Shown here: piece after piece, positions 6,287 to 13,316 of the stretch
Layout: every line of letters begins with the position of its first letter
Position numbering within the stretch: position 1 is the stretch's first letter
From: DAOUBF01 sp034432795
Lineage (GTDB): Bacteria > Chloroflexota > Anaerolineae > DSLN01
Reading direction: 5' to 3'
Length of the DNA stretch: 23,188 nt
NCBI GenBank assembly: GCA_034432795.1
Contig: DAOUBF010000058.1
Span: 1-23,188, forward strand
Notes under the pieces: model-generated
Databases searched by the model: none
What the model saw: the letters and a program-made list of their open reading frames with translations, nothing else
Told to the model about the DNA's origin: nothing
Program-made: the position numbers and the translations under genes

Positions 6287-8158
6287 CTAGTTCAACTTGA
6301 TCGGTGTGCCGGTGACGGCCACCGGGCCGCTGCCCTGGATGTTCACCAGCGAACCCTGAAGCTTGGCCGCCCCTGCACTGCTCACCTCCACGCTCCCCTG
6401 GCCAGAGACCTTGGCCATTGCCGGGGTGCTCATCTCCGCCCCGGCCTGGCCGGAAACCTTGAGTTGCGCCTGCGCCTTCACGTCTACGTTGGCCTGCCCG
6501 CTCATCTCAATGTTACCCTGGGCCTTGATGGTGATATTGGCGCCGGATTCAATCGTCAGGTTGCCCTGGGCTTTGATTTGCATGGAGTTATCGGGCGAAT
6601 GAACCACGATCTTGTTGTTGCCGGTCTTATCTATGATGGTGATCTCCTCCCCGCCGGAGGTGTCGTTGAGGGTGATGGTGTGGCCGGCCTTGGATTTCAC
6701 CACGATCTGCTCGCTGTTCTGTGTATCGTCCAGGGTGATGATGTGGCCGGAGCGCGATTTCAGCACGCGCTTGTTCACCTTTCCGTCGCCGCCCACAGCT
6801 TCGGCGGCGTTCATGGGCGGCTTATCTACGCCGTTCCAGAGCATGCCCAGAATCACGGGGCGTTGGAAGTCGCCCTGCTCAAAGCCGACCAGCACCTCAT
6901 CGTCCACCTCAGGCAGATAGAAGAAGCCCCGCCCCTGGCCTGCCATCGGCGCCATGATGCGCGCCCAGGCGCTCTCGCCTTCGTCAGAGAGCCAGGGGAA
7001 TTTCACCTTGACGCGGCCCAGTTCTTCGGGGTCCTTGTTATTGGTCACAATGCCAATGACCAGGCCCATTCCCAGGCTCATCCTGGGCGAGGCCGACTCC
7101 TCCAGCAGGCTCCACATGCTCCGATCGCGCCGTCCGCTGGCCGTAAAGTGGGTCATCATGCCCTCGCTCTGCGACCAGGTGTGTGTCACTGCGGTGACAT
7201 AATACGTGCCTTCAAAGCGGCTGCCCACGCCCTGAATCTGGACCTGGCGCCCTGGGGCGATTTGCCCGTTGGCGGCGCAGGTGCCTTCCGCCTCCACGAA
7301 GGCTGAGGCCAGTTCGTCCAGTTTCGCCTGAGCCAGCGTGGTGGCGTGGGCGGCTGAGACCACCAATTGGTTCACAATCGCCATCTTAGCCTGGCCCCAG
7401 GCCTGTTGAGCTATGGAGGCGCCGGGCTGTGAGATGCCGATCTGAGGCGCGCCATTCCCGCGTGTGGCCCTGCCCACGATCTCCTGCTTCCTCTTCGGGT
7501 CCCAGCCGCGCACCTCCACCTCGTTGACCTGCTCGGCGGTGGACAGCCGGGGGCGGAAACCGGTCAGGTCTTCTCCCCACTTTAACTGGACCGGCGCTCC
7601 GCCAGCGGTCGGTTTGCGGAAATGCAGCCGGGTGTCCTCAATCCACAGTTCATACCCCAGCAGGCGCGCTCGCTCCAACAGAAACTCGGCGTCGGTCTGG
7701 TTATGTTGAAAGACGTGCTCATAGATGGGGGACGTGCTGTCAATGGTGCCGATGCTCAAGCCGGCCTCGCTGGCCAGTTTCCTGGCAATGTCGGCGTCGC
7801 TCATGTTCAGGAACACACGGCTGTGGCGGCCACGATACAGCTTGTGGGAGAGAGCGAAGCAGCGCACGATCAGCGTTGGGTTGAGGATGTCCAGGTCCGG
7901 CTCCAGGCCGGCGACCTTGCCGGTGAATAGCTTGTCCTGCGAACGCGGACCGTAGAAGATCTCAATCTTCTTCCCCGGATCAAAGGTCCCGGCCTGCAAC
8001 AACTGCATGTCGTGGTCCACGAAGTGCAGCGTCGCCATGCTGGGAAGGTGGAGCGAGGCTTCCACGACCACTTCGCTTAAGGCGTCCATGACCTCTCTTG
8101 GAGCCAGCGCACCCTCAATTTTCAGCGATAGATGCGAGACATCAATTTCCCTGAACAT
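6287..8158 (-). CDS. VgrG-like spike protein (gp27-gp5 type, Pvc8-like)
   Basis: This 623-aa protein has the VgrG architecture. Residues 1-350 are the gp27-like hub (phage GPD family) with FQHNQTDAEFLLERARLLGY. Residues 366-445 are the gp5 OB-fold (IGIVTNNKDPEELGRVKVKF, and FFYLPEVDDEVLVGFEQGDF). Residues 460-623 are a repetitive beta-helix needle (GHTITLNDT, GNLTIESGANITIKAQGN, then VSGQ/KVSG repeats) ending TGTPIKLN. It trimerises as the spike on the inner tube and is tipped by PAAR. There is no lysozyme or effector extension. The ATG at 8158 has a GGGGAGGG ribosome-binding site. It lies between the LysM hub gene and PAAR. Confidence 0.95.
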   Translation of the reverse strand: MFREIDVSHLSLKIEGALAPREVMDALSEVVVEASLHLPSMATLHFVDHDMQLLQAGTFDPGKKIEIFYGPRSQDKLFTGKVAGLEPDLDILNPTLIVRCFALSHKLYRGRHSRVFLNMSDADIARKLASEAGLSIGTIDSTSPIYEHVFQHNQTDAEFLLERARLLGYELWIEDTRLHFRKPTAGGAPVQLKWGEDLTGFRPRLSTAEQVNEVEVRGWDPKRKQEIVGRATRGNGAPQIGISQPGASIAQQAWGQAKMAIVNQLVVSAAHATTLAQAKLDELASAFVEAEGTCAANGQIAPGRQVQIQGVGSRFEGTYYVTAVTHTWSQSEGMMTHFTASGRRDRSMWSLLEESASPRMSLGMGLVIGIVTNNKDPEELGRVKVKFPWLSDEGESAWARIMAPMAGQGRGFFYLPEVDDEVLVGFEQGDFQRPVILGMLWNGVDKPPMNAAEAVGGDGKVNKRVLKSRSGHIITLDDTQNSEQIVVKSKAGHTITLNDTSGGEEITIIDKTGNNKIVVHSPDNSMQIKAQGNLTIESGANITIKAQGNIEMSGQANVDVKAQAQLKVSGQAGAEMSTPAMAKVSGQGSVEVSSAGAAKLQGSLVNIQGSGPVAVTGTPIKLN

Positions 8159-8236
8159 TATCCCTCCCCCCTGGTGTTCCTATTCATCCGTTCAATCCGT
8201 GCCCCGAATCCGTTGGCAGCCCGTCTTCCCTTCGCT

Positions 8237-8923
8237 TTAAAGTGGCGGGATCGCCAGGACCATCCCTGGGCGCAGGGCCAGGGGGTTGAACAGGCGGTTG
8301 GCCTCGGCGATGCGCCGCCACTCTTTGGCATCGCCGTATTCGCGATAAGCGATCAGGTCCAGCCGGTCCCCTTCCTGGACGGTGTACAACCGCCGGCCAG
8401 GCTCACCCCGTGAGGTCGGGTTGGTGGGTTGCAGGTGCTCCGGGTCGGTGACCTCTTTCAGTGTCAGCTTGGCGGTGGCGCGCACGGGCATACCGCTCTC
8501 GGTATCAAACATGGTATAGGTCACCGTGCAACTGGTGATATAGCAGTTGAACTGGTGGCGCGTGTCCTGCCCCCAAATTAAGACACAGGGCGGCGGGCTG
8601 CCCATCTGGCTGTTCTCGTCTTTCAGGGACGGGTCAATCATCATGAAGGTGAACAGGCGGTTGGTCAGCTTGCGCACGTCATCCCGCTGCACCCCCTGGC
8701 GCGGCAGGTACGAGTCAAAAAAGATTTCTATATCAAGCTGGCGAGGCTCGCCGCCGCCGAACTCCCAGTGGGGCACGTTGCCGCCCTTATAGGGCGCCCG
8801 ACTCCATTGGTTGGTCTTGCTGATGCTGTACTGGGTCGGGTTGAACATGAACTCCACCTTGCCGTTCTCCGTCCCTTTTAAGCGGCCCTTGGTCACCTCC
8901 AGTCTTCCCTTGAATAACGTCAT
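8237..8923 (-). CDS. CIS tube/LysM hub protein (Pvc7-like)
   Basis: This 228-aa protein has an N-terminal tube-like domain (KVEFMFNPTQYSISKTNQW, FDSYLPRQG, TSCTVTYTMFDTESGMPVRA). A C-terminal LysM domain (RLYTVQEGDRLDLIAYREYG, then WRRIAEANRLFNP and LRPGMVLAIPPL) closes the protein. In PVC, Pvc7 lies between the inner tube and baseplate, and the LysM fold binds within the baseplate rather than peptidoglycan. I chose the ATG at 8923 because a strong AAGGAGGTG lies about 4-10 bases upstream. An in-frame ATG at 8947 would add residues encoded by the palindromic spacer. The gene lies between the 972-aa DUF4157 gene and the VgrG-like gene. Confidence 0.93.
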   Translation of the reverse strand: MTLFKGRLEVTKGRLKGTENGKVEFMFNPTQYSISKTNQWSRAPYKGGNVPHWEFGGGEPRQLDIEIFFDSYLPRQGVQRDDVRKLTNRLFTFMMIDPSLKDENSQMGSPPPCVLIWGQDTRHQFNCYITSCTVTYTMFDTESGMPVRATAKLTLKEVTDPEHLQPTNPTSRGEPGRRLYTVQEGDRLDLIAYREYGDAKEWRRIAEANRLFNPLALRPGMVLAIPPL

Positions 8924-8934
8924 GGCACCTCCTT

Positions 8935-8963
8935 GTAGGGGGCGCACAGCCGTGCGTCCCTAC
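8935..8963. repeat. Degenerate GTAGGG...CCCTAC palindrome overlapping a stop codon
   Basis: An imperfect copy of the 445-472 palindrome fills the 36-bp gap between the LysM gene and the 972-aa gene. The TAG stop of the 972-aa gene (8962-8960) lies inside its arm, so the repeat supplies the end of that protein. Confidence 0.8.
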
Positions 8964-11878
8964 CGCGAGTAGAGCTGGTGGCGGTCGCGTTCGGCGCGCA
9001 GGCGGGCCTTGAGCAGGCTGTACACCTGCTGCGCCAGCGCATCCAGATCAGGCCCACTGGGCTGGTCGGCCACAGCCGCGAAGGGGGCCGTGGCCGATTC
9101 GCTGAACGGGCCGACGGACGCTCTTCCCTCTGCCCTGGCCCTCTGAATTACGGGCCGGGCAGGCCCTGGCTCTATAGCCACACGCTCAAAGCGCAGGCCC
9201 CCTGGGCCGGTAGCGGCTTTACGCTCGGCAGCCGTCTCCAGGTCAACCACCTGCCCAACGACAGCAGGCGCGGGCGACTGTATTGTCCGCCGCACCTCCA
9301 TACGCGGCCCCACCGGCCAGCCCTCCTCCGCAATGCGCCGGACAATCGCTTCCTGACGTCGGGCCTCGCTCTCTTCCTCGTCCACGACCGCCGGGCCAGC
9401 GCCGGGCGACTGCTTGAAGGCTAATGGCTGGCCGATGTGGGCCAGTTCGTGGCCGATGAGCGCCAGCCCCTGGCGGCTGCGCATGTCCAGGCGCCCCGGC
9501 GCGAAGACAACGCGTTCGCCGCTGGTGAAGGCCTCCGCGCCCAGGGCGGCTGCGGCAGGCGCGGTATACAGCCGGACAGCGGAGAGGTCGCGGCCTAACA
9601 GCGTCTCCATCGGCCGGCGCACAGAGAGGGGCAGCGCTTCGCCCGGCCCCAACGTGGGCAGTGACCGGAGAGCCGCCAGGGCGGGCCGAAGCTGCGCGGG
9701 TGGCATACGGCGGAGGACCTGGAGCGCGGCAGGCTCGCCGGATGTGGCCGGGCGGGTCAACCGCCGGAGCAGGCCCAGCGCGGGCCATTCGCGTTGGGCT
9801 GGCGCCGCTTCCTCGGTTTCCTTGATCCCAGGAGGCGGTTCGCGGGCAGGCCATACCGCCTCCAGGAAAGCGAGCCTCGCCCCGGCACGCGAGGTCAGCC
9901 ATCCGACGGCGCGGGAGAGGACCTCCGGTACAATAGCCCCGGCGGGCACAGCACGACGTGGAGGCCGGCGGCGGAGTTCGCGCAGCGGGCCGGAGGGCCA
10001 GGCTATCCCGCTGGCCTCCTCTATCTCTACCTCTCTTCTCCCCTCCCCTTCTCCCTCTAATCTCTCAAGAGAGGGGCCTAGGGAGAGGCGGGGAGGGACA
10101 GGGGAGGGGAATGCCATCTCCTCTTCGCCCTCTGTAATGCGAAAAGAGGGTAGGGAGAAGGCGGGCTGGGGGCGCCGCCCTTCGCCCGGCGTGATAGGGA
10201 AGGCCATTGGCTCGCCTGGCGCCACGCCCAACGTGCGTTCCAGGGCCTCTGCGGCCAGCCGCCCAAAGCCGCGATGGCGCCATCGGGGGATACGCCTCAC
10301 CTCAGCGGACGGCGGACGGCGGACGGCGGACGGCGAATCTCTGTCCGTCATCCCTTGTCTGCCGTCCGCCGTCAACTGAGCACCCGAAGCGGGGGACAGC
10401 CTGGGTTCGGGCGATAGGCCGTAGCGGATCAGGATGTCGTCCGGCAGGGTCGCCGGGCGGCGCTGCGGTAATAGAGCCTCGGCGCTCAGCGCGTAACGCC
10501 GCAGCCGCAGGATCAGGGCGGGACGTGTTAAGGCCAGTGTGGTGATCGCGGGCCGGGAGAGGACCTGGCGAGACAGGCTAGCGGCCTGTTGCCCCCGCTG
10601 GGCCGGCCTCTCCTGGCCGGGCCGCGCTTCAAATAGAGGCGCCGGTGGGCCGCTGAATCGGCGCGGCGGCTGTGCCGGGGAGAAACCTGTTTTCTTTGAG
10701 AAAATGGGTTTCTCCTGCGGTAGGGCCTGCGCTTCCTCAGCATAAGCGCCTGGCTCCGCCACCGGCTGTACCGCATGGGCCGGGAGCGGTTGAGCGCCGA
10801 CCGGCTCGCCTGCGATGGTTTCGGGCTGGGGCGCGGTCGCTGGCGGCTCTGAAGTTGGTTGAGGGGCCAGGCGACCGAAAGACGGAGGACGGAGGACGGA
10901 GGACGGAGGACGGACCCTCGCCTCTCGCTCCCCGGTTGTCGGCCTGGCCAGGCCCTTGCGGAGCACGGGTGGAACCCTATCGGGTGGCTCAAAGGGCCGG
11001 CGCCACGCCGGGGCCGACGACATGACTCCATGCCGGGCGGACGTGGCTTCAGCGAGCGCTGTCAGGCGGTGCATATAAGGGGGTGGGGCCACAGGGGGTT
11101 GCGGGGGGACGCCGTGGCGGCTCAGGACCTGGTGCAGCAGGGGCAATCCCTGTGGCTGCCCTGGCGCAGGTTCGCCCGCACGATGGAGGCGCCGCACGGT
11201 CCTCTGGGGCGCTTCCGTCGACATGAACCGCAGGGGCGACCCCAAGGGTTGCCCTGGGGCGCTGCCCCACCGCGCCAGGTCCTGGGCCACAAGGCCAGGC
11301 AAGGCCAGGCCGATCATGGAGGGCGGCCCTTGGGGTTGCCCGCGGCGTTCAGGCCAAACCGGCCCGGCTGCCTCCTGGGTTGCCCTTGGCGCTTCCTGGA
11401 AAGGCGGGGCTGGGAATGGCATCCATTCCTCAGCAGCCTCAGGGGATGGCGTCAGGGTAAACGTAGGCTCTATCGGACCTCGGTCTTCTGTCCTTCGTCC
11501 TGCGCCCTCTTGCCAGGGCGGCAGGGCCAGGCCCGACGCAGTTTCGGCCCCGGCGGCGCTTTCACCGACATCAGGCGCAGGGGCAACCCTTGTGGTTGCC
11601 CTGGGGCGCTGCCACAGACGCCGTTGGCGTCTGCGGTAAATAACCTCAAACCCCAGCCCAAGCCCCTGTTGAGAGCCGGTGAGCCAGCGCCAGGGCCGTA
11701 ATCTGGCCATAGGCGCAGTCCAGCGACGGATAGCCCGTTGGGCCAGCCGTAGGGACACACCGCCATGTGCCCATGTGGGCCGCTCCTCCAGCCTGAGAAG
11801 GCGCGGCACAATGGCCATCCAGGGCCGGCTCAGTGTCATCCGGCTGCGGGAGAGCCAGCCGGGTATACGTTCATCCAA
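8960..11878 (-). CDS. Large proline-rich DUF4157 (eCIS core domain) protein, 972 aa
   Basis: Residues 1-90 are basic. Residues 90-700 are a long low-complexity linker rich in Pro, Arg, Ala and Gln, with no coiled coil or membrane helix. A DUF4157 metallopeptidase-like domain lies at about residues 735-820, with LGRDLSAVRLYT, AEAFTSGERVVFAPG and zinc motif HELAH at 810-814. DEEESEAR follows as a possible third-ligand region. Residues 944-972 form a charged helix (DLDALAQQVYSLLKARLRAE) resembling the C-terminus of the 84-aa protein at 12358-12612. The start is a TTG (11878) after CAACCGGAGGTTGAGACACG. The gene lies between the second tube gene and the LysM hub gene, roughly where a tape measure would be expected. 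Several extragenic repeat families are translated within the linker. A structural or length-control role is my hypothesis; a cargo role is the alternative. Confidence 0.85.
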   Translation of the reverse strand: MDERIPGWLSRSRMTLSRPWMAIVPRLLRLEERPTWAHGGVSLRLAQRAIRRWTAPMARLRPWRWLTGSQQGLGLGFEVIYRRRQRRLWQRPRATTRVAPAPDVGESAAGAETASGLALPPWQEGAGRRTEDRGPIEPTFTLTPSPEAAEEWMPFPAPPFQEAPRATQEAAGPVWPERRGQPQGPPSMIGLALPGLVAQDLARWGSAPGQPLGSPLRFMSTEAPQRTVRRLHRAGEPAPGQPQGLPLLHQVLSRHGVPPQPPVAPPPYMHRLTALAEATSARHGVMSSAPAWRRPFEPPDRVPPVLRKGLARPTTGEREARVRPPSSVLRPPSFGRLAPQPTSEPPATAPQPETIAGEPVGAQPLPAHAVQPVAEPGAYAEEAQALPQEKPIFSKKTGFSPAQPPRRFSGPPAPLFEARPGQERPAQRGQQAASLSRQVLSRPAITTLALTRPALILRLRRYALSAEALLPQRRPATLPDDILIRYGLSPEPRLSPASGAQLTADGRQGMTDRDSPSAVRRPPSAEVRRIPRWRHRGFGRLAAEALERTLGVAPGEPMAFPITPGEGRRPQPAFSLPSFRITEGEEEMAFPSPVPPRLSLGPSLERLEGEGEGRREVEIEEASGIAWPSGPLRELRRRPPRRAVPAGAIVPEVLSRAVGWLTSRAGARLAFLEAVWPAREPPPGIKETEEAAPAQREWPALGLLRRLTRPATSGEPAALQVLRRMPPAQLRPALAALRSLPTLGPGEALPLSVRRPMETLLGRDLSAVRLYTAPAAAALGAEAFTSGERVVFAPGRLDMRSRQGLALIGHELAHIGQPLAFKQSPGAGPAVVDEEESEARRQEAIVRRIAEEGWPVGPRMEVRRTIQSPAPAVVGQVVDLETAAERKAATGPGGLRFERVAIEPGPARPVIQRARAEGRASVGPFSESATAPFAAVADQPSGPDLDALAQQVYSLLKARLRAERDRHQLYSR
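10022..10165. repeat. CCCTCTCC/GGAGAGGG hairpin-type repeat inside the 972-aa gene
   Basis: A pyrimidine/purine inverted segment (CTCTCAAGAGAG core with CCCTCCCC and GGGGAGGG arms) resembles the intergenic hairpins at 6205-6284, 13250-13295 and 15557-15605. Here it is translated as a Ser/Pro/Glu/Gly-rich linker stretch. Confidence 0.5.
10305..10375. repeat. GCGGACG heptamer array and pairing arm inside the 972-aa gene
   Basis: Four tandem GCGGACG units are followed, after AATCTCTGTCC, by an arm with GTCTGCCGTCCGCCGTC. This is the same hairpin plan as the intergenic GACGG spacers. It is translated at about residues 502-525 (TADGRQGMTDRDSPSAVRRP). Confidence 0.8.
10881..10914. repeat. GACGGAG heptamer tandem array inside the 972-aa gene
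   Basis: Nearly five tandem copies of GACGGAG. Because seven is not a multiple of three, the array encodes a seven-residue repeat (RPPSSVL RPPS) at about residues 322-333. Confidence 0.85.
11137..11167. repeat. REP-like palindrome copy A inside the 972-aa gene
   Basis: GCAGGGGCAATCCC-TGTG-GCTGCCCTGGCGC resembles copies at 11229-11266 and 11576-11613. On the minus strand it encodes APGQPQGLPL. Confidence 0.65.
11229..11266. repeat. REP-like palindrome copy B inside the 972-aa gene
   Basis: This 38-base copy matches 11576-11613 at 33 of 38 positions by eye. It contains GGGCGACCCC and GGGTTGCCC arms. It is translated as GSAPGQPLGSPLR, a different frame from copy C. Confidence 0.75.
11576..11613. 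repeat. REP-like palindrome copy C inside the 972-aa gene
   Basis: GGGGCAACCC-TTGT-GGTTGCCCTGGGG is an inverted repeat. It is translated as QRPRATTRVAPA, which is offset in frame from copy B, so the similarity is at DNA and not protein level. Confidence 0.75.
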
Positions 11879-11885
11879 CGTGTCT

Positions 11886-11898
11886 CAACCTCCGGTTG
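11886..11898 (-). promoter_or_regulatory. Shine-Dalgarno hairpin CAACC-GGA-GGTTG
   Basis: The minus strand reads CAACCGGAGGTTG, ending 7 bases before the TTG start of the 972-aa DUF4157 gene. It helps decide this unusual start codon. Confidence 0.65.
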
Positions 11899-11910
11899 GT
11901 CCTCCGTCGT

Positions 11911-12342
11911 CTATTGCGCGAAGTCCATCCCTTGATGGGCAAGGGTCAATGTTTCCACTGCAACAGCGTTCTGATCGGCCTGGAGGGGGGTGGCGCTCCA
12001 TTTAATGGGGAACGCGCCCCGCAGCGTCCAGCTCTGCAAGACGTCGCCCTGCACATCATACAGCGTGACCGTGACATCGTGGGTCACAATCTGCCCCCTG
12101 ACCGTATTCTGCACCCAGGTCCAGAGGGGCCGACCATCGTTGGCGATACCGCGTTTCAGTGTAATGTCACTGAACTTGAAGCGGGTCGGGAGGCGATGGG
12201 TGCGCGAATTCAGCCCGCCCTCCCTGTATTCCTCCGGATCGGCGCTGAACTCCAGGCCGGAGCACTCCGAGAAGCGGGCGACGAGGACGCCATCTATCTC
12301 CACACTGAACCTGAACGTGGCCGATGGATCATATCTAGGCAT
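11911..12342 (-). CDS. Second inner tube protein (gp19 family, Pvc5-like tube initiator)
   Basis: This 143-aa protein has the gp19/Hcp-like tube fold. It starts YDPSATFRFSVEIDGVLVAR, then FSECSGLEF, the conserved LPTRFKFSDITLKRGI, WTWVQNTVRG, and a C-terminal strand pair WSATPLQADQNAVAVETLTL. It is related to, but clearly different from, the tube protein at 13317-13763. In PVC and Afp the second tube protein makes the tube layer that joins the shaft to the Pvc7-like hub. Its position upstream of the hub genes fits. The ATG at 12342 has TAGGAGGGC about 6 bases upstream. Confidence 0.92.
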   Translation of the reverse strand: MPRYDPSATFRFSVEIDGVLVARFSECSGLEFSADPEEYREGGLNSRTHRLPTRFKFSDITLKRGIANDGRPLWTWVQNTVRGQIVTHDVTVTLYDVQGDVLQSWTLRGAFPIKWSATPLQADQNAVAVETLTLAHQGMDFAQ

Positions 12343-12357
12343 ACATGCCCTCCTAAG

Positions 12358-12612
12358 CTACCCCCCTCCCCACCCGCGGCGCTCACGCTCCATAGCCAGT
12401 TCCTGGCGCATGAGGTCATACACCCGCCGGGCGATCTCATGGGGGTCAATGGGGGGAGTGGCCGGGGCAGGCTGAAGCTCTGCTCCTCCCTCCGCCGCCC
12501 CTGGTTCGGCTGCGCTCGTGCTTCTGACCCGCTGGATGGGCAGCACCATCGTGGCGGGGGGCTGCCCCTGGGTGAGTTTGCGCCTGCGAATCGTGGGTAC
12601 AAACATGGCCAT
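12358..12612 (-). CDS. Small eCIS-associated protein with a conserved C-terminal helix
   Basis: This 84-aa protein has a basic N-terminus (MAMFVPTIRRRKLTQGQPP), a VLPIQRVRS segment, an Ala/Pro-rich linker and a C-terminal helix at residues 55-84 (PHEIARRVYDLMRQELAMER). That helix aligns with the last 29 residues of the 972-aa DUF4157 protein at A..VY.L....L..ER.R. It starts 10 bases after the DUF6760-like frame and ends 15 bases before the second tube gene, so it is tightly embedded in the structural operon. Its function is unknown. The shared helix may bind a common partner in the hub or tube, which is an inference. ATGs at 12612 and 12606 are both possible starts. Confidence 0.7.
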   Translation of the reverse strand: MAMFVPTIRRRKLTQGQPPATMVLPIQRVRSTSAAEPGAAEGGAELQPAPATPPIDPHEIARRVYDLMRQELAMERERRGWGGG

Positions 12613-12622
12613 ATGCCCCAGA

Positions 12623-12832
12623 TCAACCCGGCCAGAATTCCAGGGGGATGCCAGGCGAAGATTCAGCGCTTTCGCTCCCCTCGTTCATCTGCCGGTTGAT
12701 CGCTGAGATTTCCTCTATGAAACGTTGCCGGTCGCCGTGTTCCAGGTTGAGGATGTCCTCCAGCGGCCAGTGGAAGTGATAGGCGATGAAGGCTACCTCC
12801 TCGAACAGGCTGTCGAGGGGGTAGCCTACAAT
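12623..12832 (-). CDS. DUF6760-like small protein, made from an ATT start or by -1 frameshift from the chaperone gene
   Basis: The 69-codon frame reads (I)VGYPLDSLFEEVAFIAYHF, HWPLEDILNLEHGDRQRFIE and EISAINRQMNEG, ending LEFWPG. This resembles the small DUF6760 proteins found next to tail chaperones in eCIS loci; the match is from memory. The frame has no ATG, GTG or TTG: upstream of YPLDS it runs GGT GGA GGT GGG CGA GCC GGG GGA ATT GTA GGC back to a TGA. Either the ATT at 12832 starts translation, overlapping the chaperone stop, or ribosomes slip back one base on the GGGGG run at 12834-12838 and make a chaperone fusion of about 196 aa. I give the ATT coordinate as the minimal gene. Confidence 0.75.
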   Translation of the reverse strand: MVGYPLDSLFEEVAFIAYHFHWPLEDILNLEHGDRQRFIEEISAINRQMNEGSESAESSPGIPLEFWPG

Positions 12833-13212
12833 TCCCCCGGCTCGCCCACCTCCACCTCAAACGTGTTGCCGCAGTTGGGACAGGTAACGGTCTGTTGCTC
12901 ACTGCCGTTGCTGTTGATGCGCCGGTAGAAATCCTGCAGGTACGCCAGATCGGCGGTGAATAACCGCTCAATCGTGTTCGTATTCACCTCCACCAGGTCC
13001 CCCAGCTTGGTGATGACCCGCGAGAGGATCAGGATTGTCAGGTAGGCCTGGTTTTCCCTCACGCGCGGGTCGCGCAGCGGGGCGATCTCATCCATCGCAG
13101 TCGCCAGGCGCATCCTGCCGTGGCGATGGAGATTGCCCTGTGTGTCCACGTACCCTTTCGGCAGGGTAAACTCAAATTCCGTTTGGAGAGGGCTGACTTT
13201 CGCTTCGGCCAT
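12826..13212 (-). CDS. Tail assembly chaperone-like protein (Mu gp41 type) with CPNC motif
   Basis: This 128-aa protein contains EFEFTLPKGYVDTQGNLHRH, then GRMRLATAMDEIAPLRDPRV and a helix pair ending LFTADLAYLQDFYRRIN. This matches the Mu gp41-like tail assembly proteins that bind the tape measure during tube assembly. The C-terminus adds VTCPNCGNTFEVEVGEPGEL, with a single CxxC pair, half of a zinc ribbon. It lies between the main tube gene and the DUF6760-like frame, the same order as chaperone genes in long-tailed phages. Those phage genes often use programmed frameshifting. The ATG at 13212 carries the GGAGGTTGACAC leader. Its stop TAG (12828-12826) lies 5 bases after a GGGGG run. Confidence 0.85.
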   Translation of the reverse strand: MAEAKVSPLQTEFEFTLPKGYVDTQGNLHRHGRMRLATAMDEIAPLRDPRVRENQAYLTILILSRVITKLGDLVEVNTNTIERLFTADLAYLQDFYRRINSNGSEQQTVTCPNCGNTFEVEVGEPGEL

Positions 13213-13216
13213 GTGT

Positions 13217-13229
13217 CAACCTCCGGTTG
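13217..13229 (-). promoter_or_regulatory. Shine-Dalgarno hairpin CAACC-GGA-GGTTG
   Basis: The minus strand reads CAACCGGAGGTTG, ending 4 bases before the tail chaperone ATG. It is the fourth copy of this leader. Confidence 0.7.
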
Positions 13230-13316
13230 GCGACGGAGGACGGCCGAACCCCTCCCCCTTCCCCTCCCCTGGTAGGGGAGGGGCGTGAGGGGGAGAGGTC
13301 CGTCTTCCGTCGGCTG
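13230..13316. repeat. Intergenic hairpin repeats between the tube and chaperone genes
   Basis: An outer GACGGAGGACGG/CCGTCTTCCGTC pair encloses a strong CCCCTCCCC-TGGTA-GGGGAGGGG stem. The element follows the tube gene, which must be highly expressed. It could stabilise the tube mRNA end or slow transcription. No U-tract follows, so an intrinsic terminator is not supported. Confidence 0.65.

Noticed and set aside
10881..10914. GACGGAG tandem units as a CRISPR array
   Set aside because: Seven-base head-to-tail units with no spacers.
12663..12971. 102-codon minus-strand frame overlapping the chaperone end
   Set aside because: Arg/Pro-rich shadow. The other frame (12623-12832) gives the recognisable YPLDSLFEEVAF...HWPLEDILNLEH protein.
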